Below are positions 8,134 through 15,348 of a stretch of 32,372 nt of DNA, in pieces; the first letter of the stretch is position 1; every line of letters begins with the position of its first letter. The stretch is taken from contig CALUSJ010000044.1 in the NCBI GenBank assembly GCA_944323405.1, positions 1-32,372 on the forward strand, read 5' to 3'. The notes beneath the pieces were generated by a model. That model worked only from the letters and a program-made list of their open reading frames with translations. It searched no databases and had not been told where the DNA came from. The stretch comes from Candidatus Gastranaerophilales bacterium. GTDB lineage: Bacteria > Cyanobacteriota > Vampirovibrionia > Gastranaerophilales > Gastranaerophilaceae. The position numbers and the translations under genes are program-made.

Positions 8134-9729
8134 ATGAATAAAATTCAAATAAAAGCGGAGATTTTAGCAACTTTGACGGCTTTATCAACTTCTGCGCAGC
8201 CTAATTCAGCTTTGATTACTGAGCTAAAAAGAATTGAAGACAAGAAAACGGTTTTGGAAGTGCTTATAAAAGAGCTGGCTAATGCTTCTGAACAAAAAGC
8301 GATGCTTATTTGCTGGCTGCTTATGGAATTGATTGATAAAGAGACTTTGAACGATGAACTCTGGGGTGTTATTAAGTCTCCAGATTTTAATGATAATATT
8401 AAAATGATTGCTTTTAATATGCTTAAAGATTTAGGTAACAAAATCGACTATGATGTTATAAGCGGATATTTTGAGCAGTTTAATGAGCTTATAAACAAGG
8501 AGACAAAAGAACTTCTTGATACAGCCATAATGAATCCTGAAGCACAGATAGATTTCATGGATTTTTTGAATGCCATAAATGATGACGATAAGATGATTCT
8601 AATAAAGTCTTTAGAAGAAGATTATTCTCATGATGCTTTAGCGAATATACTTATTCCTGTTTTTATTTATTATATGGATACAGAGGTTGGAAATGTTGCA
8701 TTGGAGATTTTGGGGCGTTCTAAATCTCAGCTTGCGTATCATGCTTTAGAAAATGCAAAAACTTATGCTCCTGAAAATCTGCTGCAAAAGATTCACAAGG
8801 CCGTTTCTGAGCTTAAGATGGCTGGTATAAGGGTTGATAAGACAGAGGATTTTTATAGAAATATTTTAAAAGAAACAAAGCCTTATAAAACATATGTTTC
8901 ATTCCCTGACGGTCACGGGAACATGGCGATTATTTTTTCTAGAAAAAGGGAAAACAAATCTTTGCAATTCTTAGCAATTGTTATAAATCCAAGATACGGT
9001 ATATTGGATTCTTTTGGATTTAATTCTATGACAGAACAGGATTTTTACAAGATTGTTGATAAGTTTTACAATTATCAAGAACGATATGAAATTTCTCCAG
9101 GAATTGCAAAATATTTGTTAACTCAAGCGGTAGAGAATTCGCATCTTAATAATGAGCCTATTCCTTATGAATATATTTGCTGGCAGAGTATACTTTTAGA
9201 TATTGAGCCGGAAAAACCCGAGATTAATCTTGAAAAAAAAGAGCTTAATCAAAAAGATATTGATAAGTTGTGTTTGAGTGATTATGTTCAAAACTGGTTT
9301 TTTGACGAGATAACATCTGAAGAGTTTAAGGCGTTTATTGACAAGCTTTCTGCTGAATTTAAATCCAGCAAGTTCAATGTAGATTTGGATAAGTTTATTG
9401 CGGATAACTATGATAGTATTTATACTGCAAAAGAGCTTGCGTATAAGATTGTTATGTTTAATATTGCGGCTTATTTAAGGTTTTTAAAAGGCGATAAAGA
9501 GCTTGCGCAGTTGTTTTATTCACTTGGTACTAATTATATGTTTCTTACTAATATTATTAGAAAGAGTATTTATGAATATTATGTCGGCAAGCGGTATTTG
9601 CTCAAGAATCAAAGAAAAGCTGCTAATATTTTTGAAAAGCGTATGCAGCCAAAAGTAGATGATTTTCAACTGCTTCAGCTTGATATGATAATATCAAGCA
9701 TAGAAGCAAGGTGGGTTGATAATGCATAA
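8134..9729 (+). CDS. HEAT-repeat-like protein of unknown function
   Basis: 531-residue protein, mostly helical, first gene of the operon containing ruvX, tilS and hpt. The first 230 residues read as paired helices of HEAT/ARM type (for example AMLICWLLMELID, IKMIAFNMLKDLG, VGNVALEILGRS). A middle beta-containing stretch (about 255-330, with YVSFPDGHGNMAIIFS and FLAIVINPRYGILDSFGF) follows, and the C-terminus is helical again. I see no catalytic motif, signal peptide or membrane segment. An upstream GTG at 8110 is in frame, but ATG 8134 has GAGGG at 8120-8124 and is preferred. Its stop overlaps the ruvX start by 8 bases, so translation is probably coupled. A scaffold role is only a guess from the repeat fold. 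Confidence 0.6.
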   Translation: MNKIQIKAEILATLTALSTSAQPNSALITELKRIEDKKTVLEVLIKELANASEQKAMLICWLLMELIDKETLNDELWGVIKSPDFNDNIKMIAFNMLKDLGNKIDYDVISGYFEQFNELINKETKELLDTAIMNPEAQIDFMDFLNAINDDDKMILIKSLEEDYSHDALANILIPVFIYYMDTEVGNVALEILGRSKSQLAYHALENAKTYAPENLLQKIHKAVSELKMAGIRVDKTEDFYRNILKETKPYKTYVSFPDGHGNMAIIFSRKRENKSLQFLAIVINPRYGILDSFGFNSMTEQDFYKIVDKFYNYQERYEISPGIAKYLLTQAVENSHLNNEPIPYEYICWQSILLDIEPEKPEINLEKKELNQKDIDKLCLSDYVQNWFFDEITSEEFKAFIDKLSAEFKSSKFNVDLDKFIADNYDSIYTAKELAYKIVMFNIAAYLRFLKGDKELAQLFYSLGTNYMFLTNIIRKSIYEYYVGKRYLLKNQRKAANIFEKRMQPKVDDFQLLQLDMIISSIEARWVDNA

Positions 9730-10120
9730 AGTTATGGCGCTTGATGTCGGAACAAAAAGAATCGGTATAGCATTGAGCGATTTCCTTCAAGTAATCGCAA
9801 CTCCGCATTCTTTTATATCAAGGATTCCTGAAGAAAAAGCGATTGAAGAAATTATTAGAATTGCGAAAGAAAACAGGGTTGAAAAAATTGTAGTGGGTAT
9901 TCCTCTTAATATGGATGGCTCAAAAGGCAGTCAGGCTAAAGATTGTATAGAATTTTCACAAAAAATTATTGGTTTTGATATAATATTAGAAGATGAAAGA
10001 TTAACTTCCGAAGAAGCCGAAGAAAGACTTCGAGAAAGAAAAGTTGATTTCAGAAAAAATAAAGGCCTTGTAGATATGGAAAGTGCCTGTGTGATACTAG
10101 AACAATATTTAGGGAAATGA
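9722..10120 (+). CDS. ruvX: RuvX/YqgF family resolvase-like nuclease
   Basis: 132-residue RNase H-fold protein of the YqgF/RuvX family, linked to Holliday junction resolution and to pre-16S rRNA 5' maturation. The family signature is clear: MALDVGTKRIGIALSD at the start with the first acidic residue, VVGIPLNMDGS, then DERLTS and the C-terminal DMESACVILEQYL carrying the last acidic residue. The length matches the family (about 135-140). ATG 9722 is chosen over the in-frame TTG at 9716 because the conserved N-terminus begins there; it overlaps the previous gene by 8 bases. The stop overlaps ATG 10117, and the DUF1292 gene follows, the same ruvX-DUF1292 order known from Firmicutes (yrrK-yrzB). 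Confidence 0.93.
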   Translation: MHKVMALDVGTKRIGIALSDFLQVIATPHSFISRIPEEKAIEEIIRIAKENRVEKIVVGIPLNMDGSKGSQAKDCIEFSQKIIGFDIILEDERLTSEEAEERLRERKVDFRKNKGLVDMESACVILEQYLGK

Positions 10121-10122
10121 TT

Positions 10123-10398
10123 ATGAGTGAAGAAAACGAACAGCAGTATGTAGAAATTATTGACAACGATGGTGAAATCGTTAAATGTGAAGTTTATGAT
10201 GTAATTGATTATGAGGACAAGACTTATGCTCTTCTTTTACCGATAGATGAAGAAGGAGATGAAGATGCCGAAGTTATTGTTATGGAATATGTAGAAGAGG
10301 GTGAGGACTGCTATTTCCAAACAATTGATGACGAAGACGAATTTCAGAGAGTTTGTGAATATATAGAATCATTGGATGAAGAAGACGAGGAAGAATAG
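10123..10398 (+). CDS. DUF1292 family acidic protein (YrzB-like)
   Basis: 91-residue, very acidic small protein. It has the DUF1292 pattern: IIDNDGEIVKCEVYDVI, then a YALLLPIDEE strand and VIVMEYVEEGE, ending in a run of Glu and Asp. No catalytic residues are evident and the family has no established biochemical function; its position next to ruvX is conserved in many low-GC bacteria. Two ATGs are possible, 10117 (inside the ruvX stop) and 10123; the AGGG at 10111-10114 is properly spaced only for 10123. The following Clp N-domain gene begins 2 bases after the stop and its SD lies in this gene's last codons, so the genes are translationally linked. Confidence 0.88.
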   Translation: MSEENEQQYVEIIDNDGEIVKCEVYDVIDYEDKTYALLLPIDEEGDEDAEVIVMEYVEEGEDCYFQTIDDEDEFQRVCEYIESLDEEDEEE

Positions 10399-10400
10399 TT

Positions 10401-11741
10401 TTGTTTGAAAGATTTACGGAACGAGCGGTAAATGTAGTAAGTGAAGCCCAAAAATTAGCAAGCGGTATGGGCTGCGGTGAGGTTTTGCCTGAGCATCTGC
10501 TCCTTGCGCTTGTAATCGAGGCTAAAGGCGTTTCTTTAAAATTATTTAGGATGTATGGTGTAACTTCGGAGGCTTGCAGGACTGAAGTTGAAAAATATAT
10601 TATCAGAACACCGAAGCACAAAGAAAATATCCATTTCAGCCATTCTTTCAAAGATATTTTGAAACATACTCTTGATTTAGCCAGCAGATCGGGTAATACA
10701 AATATTCTTTTTGAGCATCTGTTTCTTTCCGTGATATCTGATAAAAACTCAAATATTCAGGCGATTTTAAATCATTTTAATTTTGATGTTTATAATTCTC
10801 GTGATATTTTAACAAAGCTTGTGCAGCGTAAAATTAAGCGTCTTGAGCACCCAGAAGCTTTGGACGAAGAAAATAAAAACAATAATTTTGAATCAATTTA
10901 TGAAGGCGAGGCTCTTGCCGGGGTTTTAGATGGGGCAGTTTCAAAGCTTTCTGCAAAAGGATATGAAATCTTAGGTACTGAACAGATTATGGCTTCAATA
11001 TTAGAAAATGCCGATAGTGAACTTGTCAAAACTATTAATAATTACGGCTTAAATAGCACGAATTTTGAAGAAAAACTTGCGGAACAGCAGTCAAGACAGG
11101 CTGAATATGAAGGAAAAAAGATTATATTTACTCCGAATGCTTTTTTAATGATGAATTCTGCACTCCAGACAGCCAAAGAACTCGGTTCATCCGTGATTAC
11201 TCCAGAGCATATTGTCTTAAGCGTTTTAAAAACCCAAAAGGGGCTTGCTTATGATATTATCAAGTCTCTTGGTATAAATACCGAAGGACTTTCAAATGAT
11301 ATTTTAAAACCGATAGAAAAACAAATGCCTGAAACGCTTACAATAATGAAGTTAGCAAAAGAAGAGGCCAGAAGGATAGGGCGTAATATTGTAGGTACTG
11401 AAATGTTTCTTCTAGGAATTATTGCAGAGGGTACAAGCAGGGCTTTTGAAGTTTTAAATGATCTCGAAATTACAATGAAAGATGCCCGTATGGTAGTAGA
11501 AAACCTTGTTGGGTACGGCAATGAGTATTTCGATAAAGAAATTATATTCACGGCAAGAGCAAAAAAGGTTCTGGAGAAGGCTTGGCTTTCAGCTAAAAAA
11601 TCTAATAAACCGAAGATAGAAGCGGTTGATTTACTGCTTGCTATAATTGATGAGCCGGATTCATTAGCAATGAAGGCTCTCGATCAGCTTGGCGTGGATG
11701 CTGTTGAAATCAAACACGGAATTCAGGGGCAGTGTATATAA
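10401..11741 (+). CDS. Triple Clp N-terminal-domain protein without AAA+ ATPase
   Basis: 446-residue protein built of repeated Clp_N half-modules. It begins FERFTERAVNVVSEAQ, as ClpC does, and the EHLLLAL-type signature recurs: EVLPEHLLLAL (about 27-37), ILFEHLFLSVI (about 102-112), ILGTEQIMASI (about 190-200), VITPEHIVLSV (about 265-275), IVGTEMFLLGI (about 330-340) and IEAVDLLLAII (about 405-415). This makes six half-modules, or three complete Clp_N domains. There is no Walker A or B, so it cannot be an unfoldase; an adaptor or substrate-receptor role is inference, by analogy with ATPase-less Clp N-domain proteins such as plastid ClpT. The start is TTG 10401, supported by the conserved N-terminus and GAGGAA at 10387-10392. 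Confidence 0.8.
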   Translation: MFERFTERAVNVVSEAQKLASGMGCGEVLPEHLLLALVIEAKGVSLKLFRMYGVTSEACRTEVEKYIIRTPKHKENIHFSHSFKDILKHTLDLASRSGNTNILFEHLFLSVISDKNSNIQAILNHFNFDVYNSRDILTKLVQRKIKRLEHPEALDEENKNNNFESIYEGEALAGVLDGAVSKLSAKGYEILGTEQIMASILENADSELVKTINNYGLNSTNFEEKLAEQQSRQAEYEGKKIIFTPNAFLMMNSALQTAKELGSSVITPEHIVLSVLKTQKGLAYDIIKSLGINTEGLSNDILKPIEKQMPETLTIMKLAKEEARRIGRNIVGTEMFLLGIIAEGTSRAFEVLNDLEITMKDARMVVENLVGYGNEYFDKEIIFTARAKKVLEKAWLSAKKSNKPKIEAVDLLLAIIDEPDSLAMKALDQLGVDAVEIKHGIQGQCI

Positions 11742-11742
11742 A

Positions 11743-13098
11743 ATGGAAGGTTTAGTCACAAGAGTTGCGGATTTTATGAAAAAGTACAATCTGCAAGATA
11801 AAACCATTGTAGTTGGTTTTTCCGGCGGGTATGATTCTATGTGTCTTCTTGATATTATGTCTAAAATTAAAGAATTGCCTGAGTTTGAAGATTTAACTGT
11901 TGTGGCGGCACATTTTAACCATAATTGGCGTGGTGAAGAGTCTTTACGAGAGCAGGAAATCTGCCGGATTTTTGCAGCAGCCAAAGGGTTTGAGTTTTAT
12001 CTTAAAGAAGCTCCAAAAGGTTTAAAGAAAACTGAAAATGAAGCAAGAATTGCAAGATATGAGTTTTTCGAAGAAGCGTATGAAGAATTTGATGCAGATG
12101 CTGTTTTTACGGCGCATAATAAGGATGATAATGCCGAGACGGTTTTATATAGGGTTATAAAAGGAACTGGCCTTGTTGGTCTCAAAGGGATTTCTGAAAA
12201 CAGGGGGTATTTTTACCGCCCGCTTTTAAAGACAAAACGCTCCGAAATCGTTGATTACTGCAATGAAAATAATTTAAGCCCGAACAATGATTCTTCTAAT
12301 TCAAATACCGCTTATACAAGAAATTATCTGCGCTTAAATGTTATCCCAGCATTAGAAAAAATTAATGAAGGGGTAAAAGATGCTTTAAACACGCTTTCTG
12401 CAAATGCAATAAGCGATAATGAAATTATAGAAGAGTACTTGAAAACAATAAGACCGAATATTTTCAGGGATGATAAAATTATTTCGGCTGAATACAAAAA
12501 ACTTTCAACGCCTGTAAAAATGCGTTTTTTACATGAATATATACAGATGCTTGATTTGGATTATGATTACAAAAAAATCAACGAGCTTTTTGATTTTATA
12601 GAAGCCAATATTAATCAGAGAAACGGGAGCACAAAGTCTCTGGCTTCTGCTCTCTGGCTTTATGCTGATGATAAAATCATTGAGACAATTCCTCCGAAAG
12701 TTAAATCAGAAGTTGTTGATTTAAAACAGGAAGTTTTGATTTCTGGTGAAGGCGAGTATAAAATCGGTGATAAAACTTTGAGTATAAAGAAATATGTTGA
12801 TAAAGATATTTTTGTATTCCCTGAATCGACTTCTAATTTTGCGTATGTGGATTTATCAGAAGTTAAATTCCCTCTTATACTGCGCACAAGGAAGGATGGA
12901 GATGTAATAAGACCTTTTGGTATGACAGGCTCTATGAAATTAAAAAAATATATGAATGCTAAAGGTGTTGCAAAGCATAATAGAGACGGAATTTTATTGC
13001 TATGCAATGAAGATGAAGTTCTGTGGGTTTTAGGAGTCGGGTTAAGCAGTAAAATAGGAGTGAGAACAAAACCTACACATGTATTAGAGGTAATATAA
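11743..13098 (+). CDS. tilS: tRNA(Ile) lysidine synthetase
   Basis: 451-residue N-type ATP pyrophosphatase that converts the wobble cytidine of tRNA-Ile(CAU) to lysidine. The PP-loop SGGYDS is at residues 27-32, followed by HFNHNWRGEES, TAHNKDDNAETVLYR and a GLVGLKGI stretch characteristic of TilS; the C-terminal part contains RTRKDGDVIRPFGMTGSMKLKKYM, split by the usual TilS-C fold, and a VGLSSKIG end. The length agrees with long-form TilS. ATG 11743 follows the previous stop by one base with only a weak SD, so coupling is likely; the longer upstream frame overlaps the Clp N-domain gene and is not conserved-looking. It is followed directly by hpt, as in Bacillus tilS-hprT. Confidence 0.93.
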   Translation: MEGLVTRVADFMKKYNLQDKTIVVGFSGGYDSMCLLDIMSKIKELPEFEDLTVVAAHFNHNWRGEESLREQEICRIFAAAKGFEFYLKEAPKGLKKTENEARIARYEFFEEAYEEFDADAVFTAHNKDDNAETVLYRVIKGTGLVGLKGISENRGYFYRPLLKTKRSEIVDYCNENNLSPNNDSSNSNTAYTRNYLRLNVIPALEKINEGVKDALNTLSANAISDNEIIEEYLKTIRPNIFRDDKIISAEYKKLSTPVKMRFLHEYIQMLDLDYDYKKINELFDFIEANINQRNGSTKSLASALWLYADDKIIETIPPKVKSEVVDLKQEVLISGEGEYKIGDKTLSIKKYVDKDIFVFPESTSNFAYVDLSEVKFPLILRTRKDGDVIRPFGMTGSMKLKKYMNAKGVAKHNRDGILLLCNEDEVLWVLGVGLSSKIGVRTKPTHVLEVI

Positions 13099-13099
13099 T

Positions 13100-13636
13100 A
13101 TGAAAAAGATTACGGAAGCGGATTTAAAGGTTTTATTTACCGAAGAAGAAATTCAAAATTCAATAAAGGTTTTGGGTGATAAACTCAATAATGATTATGG
13201 AAGCGAGGAATTGTATTTAATCTGCGTTTTGAAAGGCTCTATAATGTTTACTGTTGATTTGTCAAAATATCTCAAGATGCCTTTAAGAATGGAATTTATA
13301 AGGCTTTCAAGCTACGGCTCTGGGTTTGCATCTACGGGAAAAGTTAATGCTGTTGATATATCACTTCCTGATTTGAATGCTAAAAATGTTTTGATAGTCG
13401 AGGATATTATAGATACCGGCCATACTGCAAGATTTCTGGTTGATTTTATCAGACATAATTTTAAGACAAAATCTTTAAAATTCTGTTCGCTTTTAGATAA
13501 AAAAGTGAAACGCGAAGTCGAAATAGACCCAGATTATTATGGGTTTGAAGTAGATGACAAATTTCTTGTCGGTTATGGGTTGGATTACGATGGTTATTAT
13601 CGTAACTTACCTTATATAGGTTATATTGAGACTTAA
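13100..13636 (+). CDS. hpt: Hypoxanthine phosphoribosyltransferase
   Basis: 178-residue purine-salvage enzyme that makes IMP or GMP from hypoxanthine or guanine and PRPP. The PRPP-binding motif is VLIVEDIIDTGHT, and the flexible loop region contains RLSSYGSG. VLKGSIMFTVDLS near residue 45 and the C-terminal DYYGFEVDDKFLVGYGLDYDGYYRNLPYIG block are split family signatures of HprT (ending in the usual LPYIG). The ATG is one base after tilS and has GAGG 9 bases upstream. It is the last gene of the operon; ftsH, which often follows hpt elsewhere, is not here. A convergent LysM gene lies on the other strand. Confidence 0.94.
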   Translation: MKKITEADLKVLFTEEEIQNSIKVLGDKLNNDYGSEELYLICVLKGSIMFTVDLSKYLKMPLRMEFIRLSSYGSGFASTGKVNAVDISLPDLNAKNVLIVEDIIDTGHTARFLVDFIRHNFKTKSLKFCSLLDKKVKREVEIDPDYYGFEVDDKFLVGYGLDYDGYYRNLPYIGYIET

Positions 13637-13659
13637 TTTTAGTAAGATATTTTCTATCG

Positions 13660-13691
13660 AAAAAAGAGGATGACTTTTTTAGTCATCCTCT
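13660..13691 (-). terminator. Rho-independent terminator of the LysM gene
   Basis: Perfect 11-bp stem AGAGGATGACT (13665-13675) and AGTCATCCTCT (13681-13691) with a five-T loop. Read on the minus strand it is followed by six U (13660-13665), so it fits the LysM gene ending at 13717. The plus-strand side lacks a good U run, so it would stop hpt transcripts less well. Confidence 0.85.
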
Positions 13692-13716
13692 CAAAAAGAG
13701 AATTTATTGGGAATTT

Positions 13717-15111
13717 TTATGTATATACATATTCAACTTTTAACTCGGGGTGTGTACTAGAAAATACGTCTATTTCTTTATTTTTCTGTGCATTTGCCTT
13801 TATAATTTCTTCTGCTCGTTTATCAGCTTCTGCAACACCGTTCTTTGGCGGAACGTATTTGGTCCCGTGCTCTTGCGCATATTTCTGCCAGCTCATTTTT
13901 GTACTTGCTGAAGCGTGCGCATTGCCTAATCCAATTGATTCTAAATGTTTTCTTCTGTCAGCTACTGCTTGTATTATAGATGCTAGGCTTGTTGTTTGTG
14001 TTTCTTGTTTTTGTTTAACAGCTGCTTCTTGCTCTTGTATTGCCGCTTTTTTTCGTGCATTCGCAGCTTCTCTGGCTCTTTTATTCATGAGTTCTTTCAA
14101 ATTCTTTGGCTGGTTATCATTATTGCGATAACGTTTTGATTTTTTTCTGTTTCTAACTCTTAAACTGCGTTTATTTGTTGTAACAGTTTCCGTTTTTTGT
14201 GGTTCTATTGAAAGGGCATCATATTCTTTCTGTAAAGCTTTATGTTCCTTTCTAGAAGGCTTATTAGAAATATAAGACTCAGCAACTTTTTTGTAATCAG
14301 TAGGTTCTGCCAATTGTTTTTCAATAGCTGCAATTTTAGCTTGAGCTTCTGCTGTTGGTTTCATTGCAGGAACTGGAGTTTGCACAGCAAGGGCATCATA
14401 TTCTTTCTGTAAAGCCTTATGAGCTTCTTCAGAAGGTTTATTAGAAATATAAGACTCGGCAACTTTTTTGTAATCAGTAGGTTCTGATAATTGTTTTTCA
14501 ATAGTTGCAATTTTAGCTTGAGCTTCTGCCGTTGGTTTCATCGCTGTAACTGGAGTTTGCACAGCGACATTAACCTTTGGCTCTTGCATAACTTCCTTTA
14601 TTACGGCCTTATTTTTTGTAAATTTTTTCATAAGAAGTTTTACTCCTTTGCCAGCTCCAAACAAGCCAAATGCAGCAACTAATCCTAAACCGGCTCCAAA
14701 TAGTATTTTCCCAATATTGTTTTCTTCACTGCCGCTGTTTTCTTTAGCTACTACAGCCGGTGTTTCCACCTGTTTTGCAGCTGGAGCTTCTGCTGGCTGA
14801 ACTGTTTTTACTTCTTGTTTTATCTGAACAGTATCTACTGGATTTTCAACTTTTGCAGAATCCAAAAGATTGCTTAATTCTACCCTGTCGGCCATTTTTT
14901 CGCTAATTTCTTGAATCTCCCCATCTTGATTTTCAAAAATTGTTACAGGAATTTTTAAGGTGTCGCCTTTGAGTATAACATTTTTGTCCTCAATTTTAGG
15001 GTTTAGCTCCATTAATTTTTCAACAGTGGTAAAATGTCTTTTGGCGATTTTTTCAAGAGTATCACCGCTATAAATTTTTACATAACTTACATTCGAAATT
15101 TCTCCTGCCAT
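13717..15111 (-). CDS. LysM-domain protein with tandem repeats and a hydrophobic segment
   Basis: 464-residue protein. A LysM module (about 9-56: VKIYSGDTLEKIAKRHF ... LKGDTLKIPV) lies at the very N-terminus with no signal peptide before it. A Pro/Ala/Glu-rich linker follows, then a Gly/Ala-rich hydrophobic segment (133-152) that could cross a membrane, and a basic KLLMKKFTKNK stretch. Residues 183-300 are two near-identical 59-residue copies (KPTAEAQAKI ... HKALQKEYDAL). The tail is rich in Lys, Arg, Gln and Ala, with a QKYAQEHGTKYVPP motif near the end. SD AAGGAG precedes the ATG. LysM normally binds peptidoglycan or chitin; without a secretion signal its location and role are uncertain. 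Confidence 0.72.
   Translation of the reverse strand: MAGEISNVSYVKIYSGDTLEKIAKRHFTTVEKLMELNPKIEDKNVILKGDTLKIPVTIFENQDGEIQEISEKMADRVELSNLLDSAKVENPVDTVQIKQEVKTVQPAEAPAAKQVETPAVVAKENSGSEENNIGKILFGAGLGLVAAFGLFGAGKGVKLLMKKFTKNKAVIKEVMQEPKVNVAVQTPVTAMKPTAEAQAKIATIEKQLSEPTDYKKVAESYISNKPSEEAHKALQKEYDALAVQTPVPAMKPTAEAQAKIAAIEKQLAEPTDYKKVAESYISNKPSRKEHKALQKEYDALSIEPQKTETVTTNKRSLRVRNRKKSKRYRNNDNQPKNLKELMNKRAREAANARKKAAIQEQEAAVKQKQETQTTSLASIIQAVADRRKHLESIGLGNAHASASTKMSWQKYAQEHGTKYVPPKNGVAEADKRAEEIIKANAQKNKEIDVFSSTHPELKVEYVYT
14212..14565 (-). repeat. Two tandem 177-bp in-frame repeats in the LysM gene
   Basis: Copies at 14212-14388 and 14389-14565 begin with AAGGGCATCATATTCTTTCT and end around TGGAGTTTGCACAGC, with only scattered differences. 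The unit is 59 codons, so copy-number change would keep the frame. Confidence 0.85.
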
Positions 15112-15273
15112 CTTTAATCTCCTTATCTTAATTTCCCGATGTACTTTTTACTGTTTATTTATATTTATATAAAGTTTTGTTGTTTATATAAATTGCCTTA
15201 TTCTTAACCTAATCTTTACATTTCTTAAATAACAGAGCAAAAATAAATTATGTAAAAATGATAAATTGTATGT

Positions 15274-15279
15274 TATAAT
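15274..15279 (+). promoter_or_regulatory. Consensus -10 box upstream of the AAA+R3H gene
   Basis: A perfect TATAAT lies 24 bases before the mini-ORF start at 15298, with AGGAG at 15286-15290 between them. No good -35 hexamer is seen at 16-18 bases. Predicted transcription would begin near 15286, close to the AGGAG itself, which makes use of that SD uncertain. Confidence 0.5.
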
Positions 15280-15297
15280 AAGAACAGGAGATCAAAA

Positions 15298-15339
15298 TTG
15301 AATCGTTGTCCGCCAAATGCGAGAGCAGAAAGGCTTTAA
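15298..15339 (+). CDS. Possible 13-codon leader ORF before the AAA+R3H gene
   Basis: TTG at 15298 opens a frame for MNRCPPNARAERL and stops at TAA 15337-15339. It has a better SD (AGGAG at 15286-15290, 7 bases before) than the main gene. It is in the same reading frame as the AAA+R3H gene, whose ATG is 9 bases after this stop. It may be a leader peptide for coupled translation or the remains of a longer N-terminus cut by the TAA. No homologue is recognised. Confidence 0.35.
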   Translation: MNRCPPNARAERL

Positions 15340-15348
15340 TATAAAAGA

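Noticed and set aside
13670-14131. 153-codon plus-strand frame over the LysM gene
   Set aside because: It begins inside the terminator hairpin and is antisense to the well-supported LysM gene; its Ser/Cys/Phe-rich product is typical of a shadow frame.
14212-14565. CRISPR array or insertion sequence in the repeat region
   Set aside because: There are only two 177-bp units, in frame within a coding gene, with no spacers and no terminal inverted repeats.
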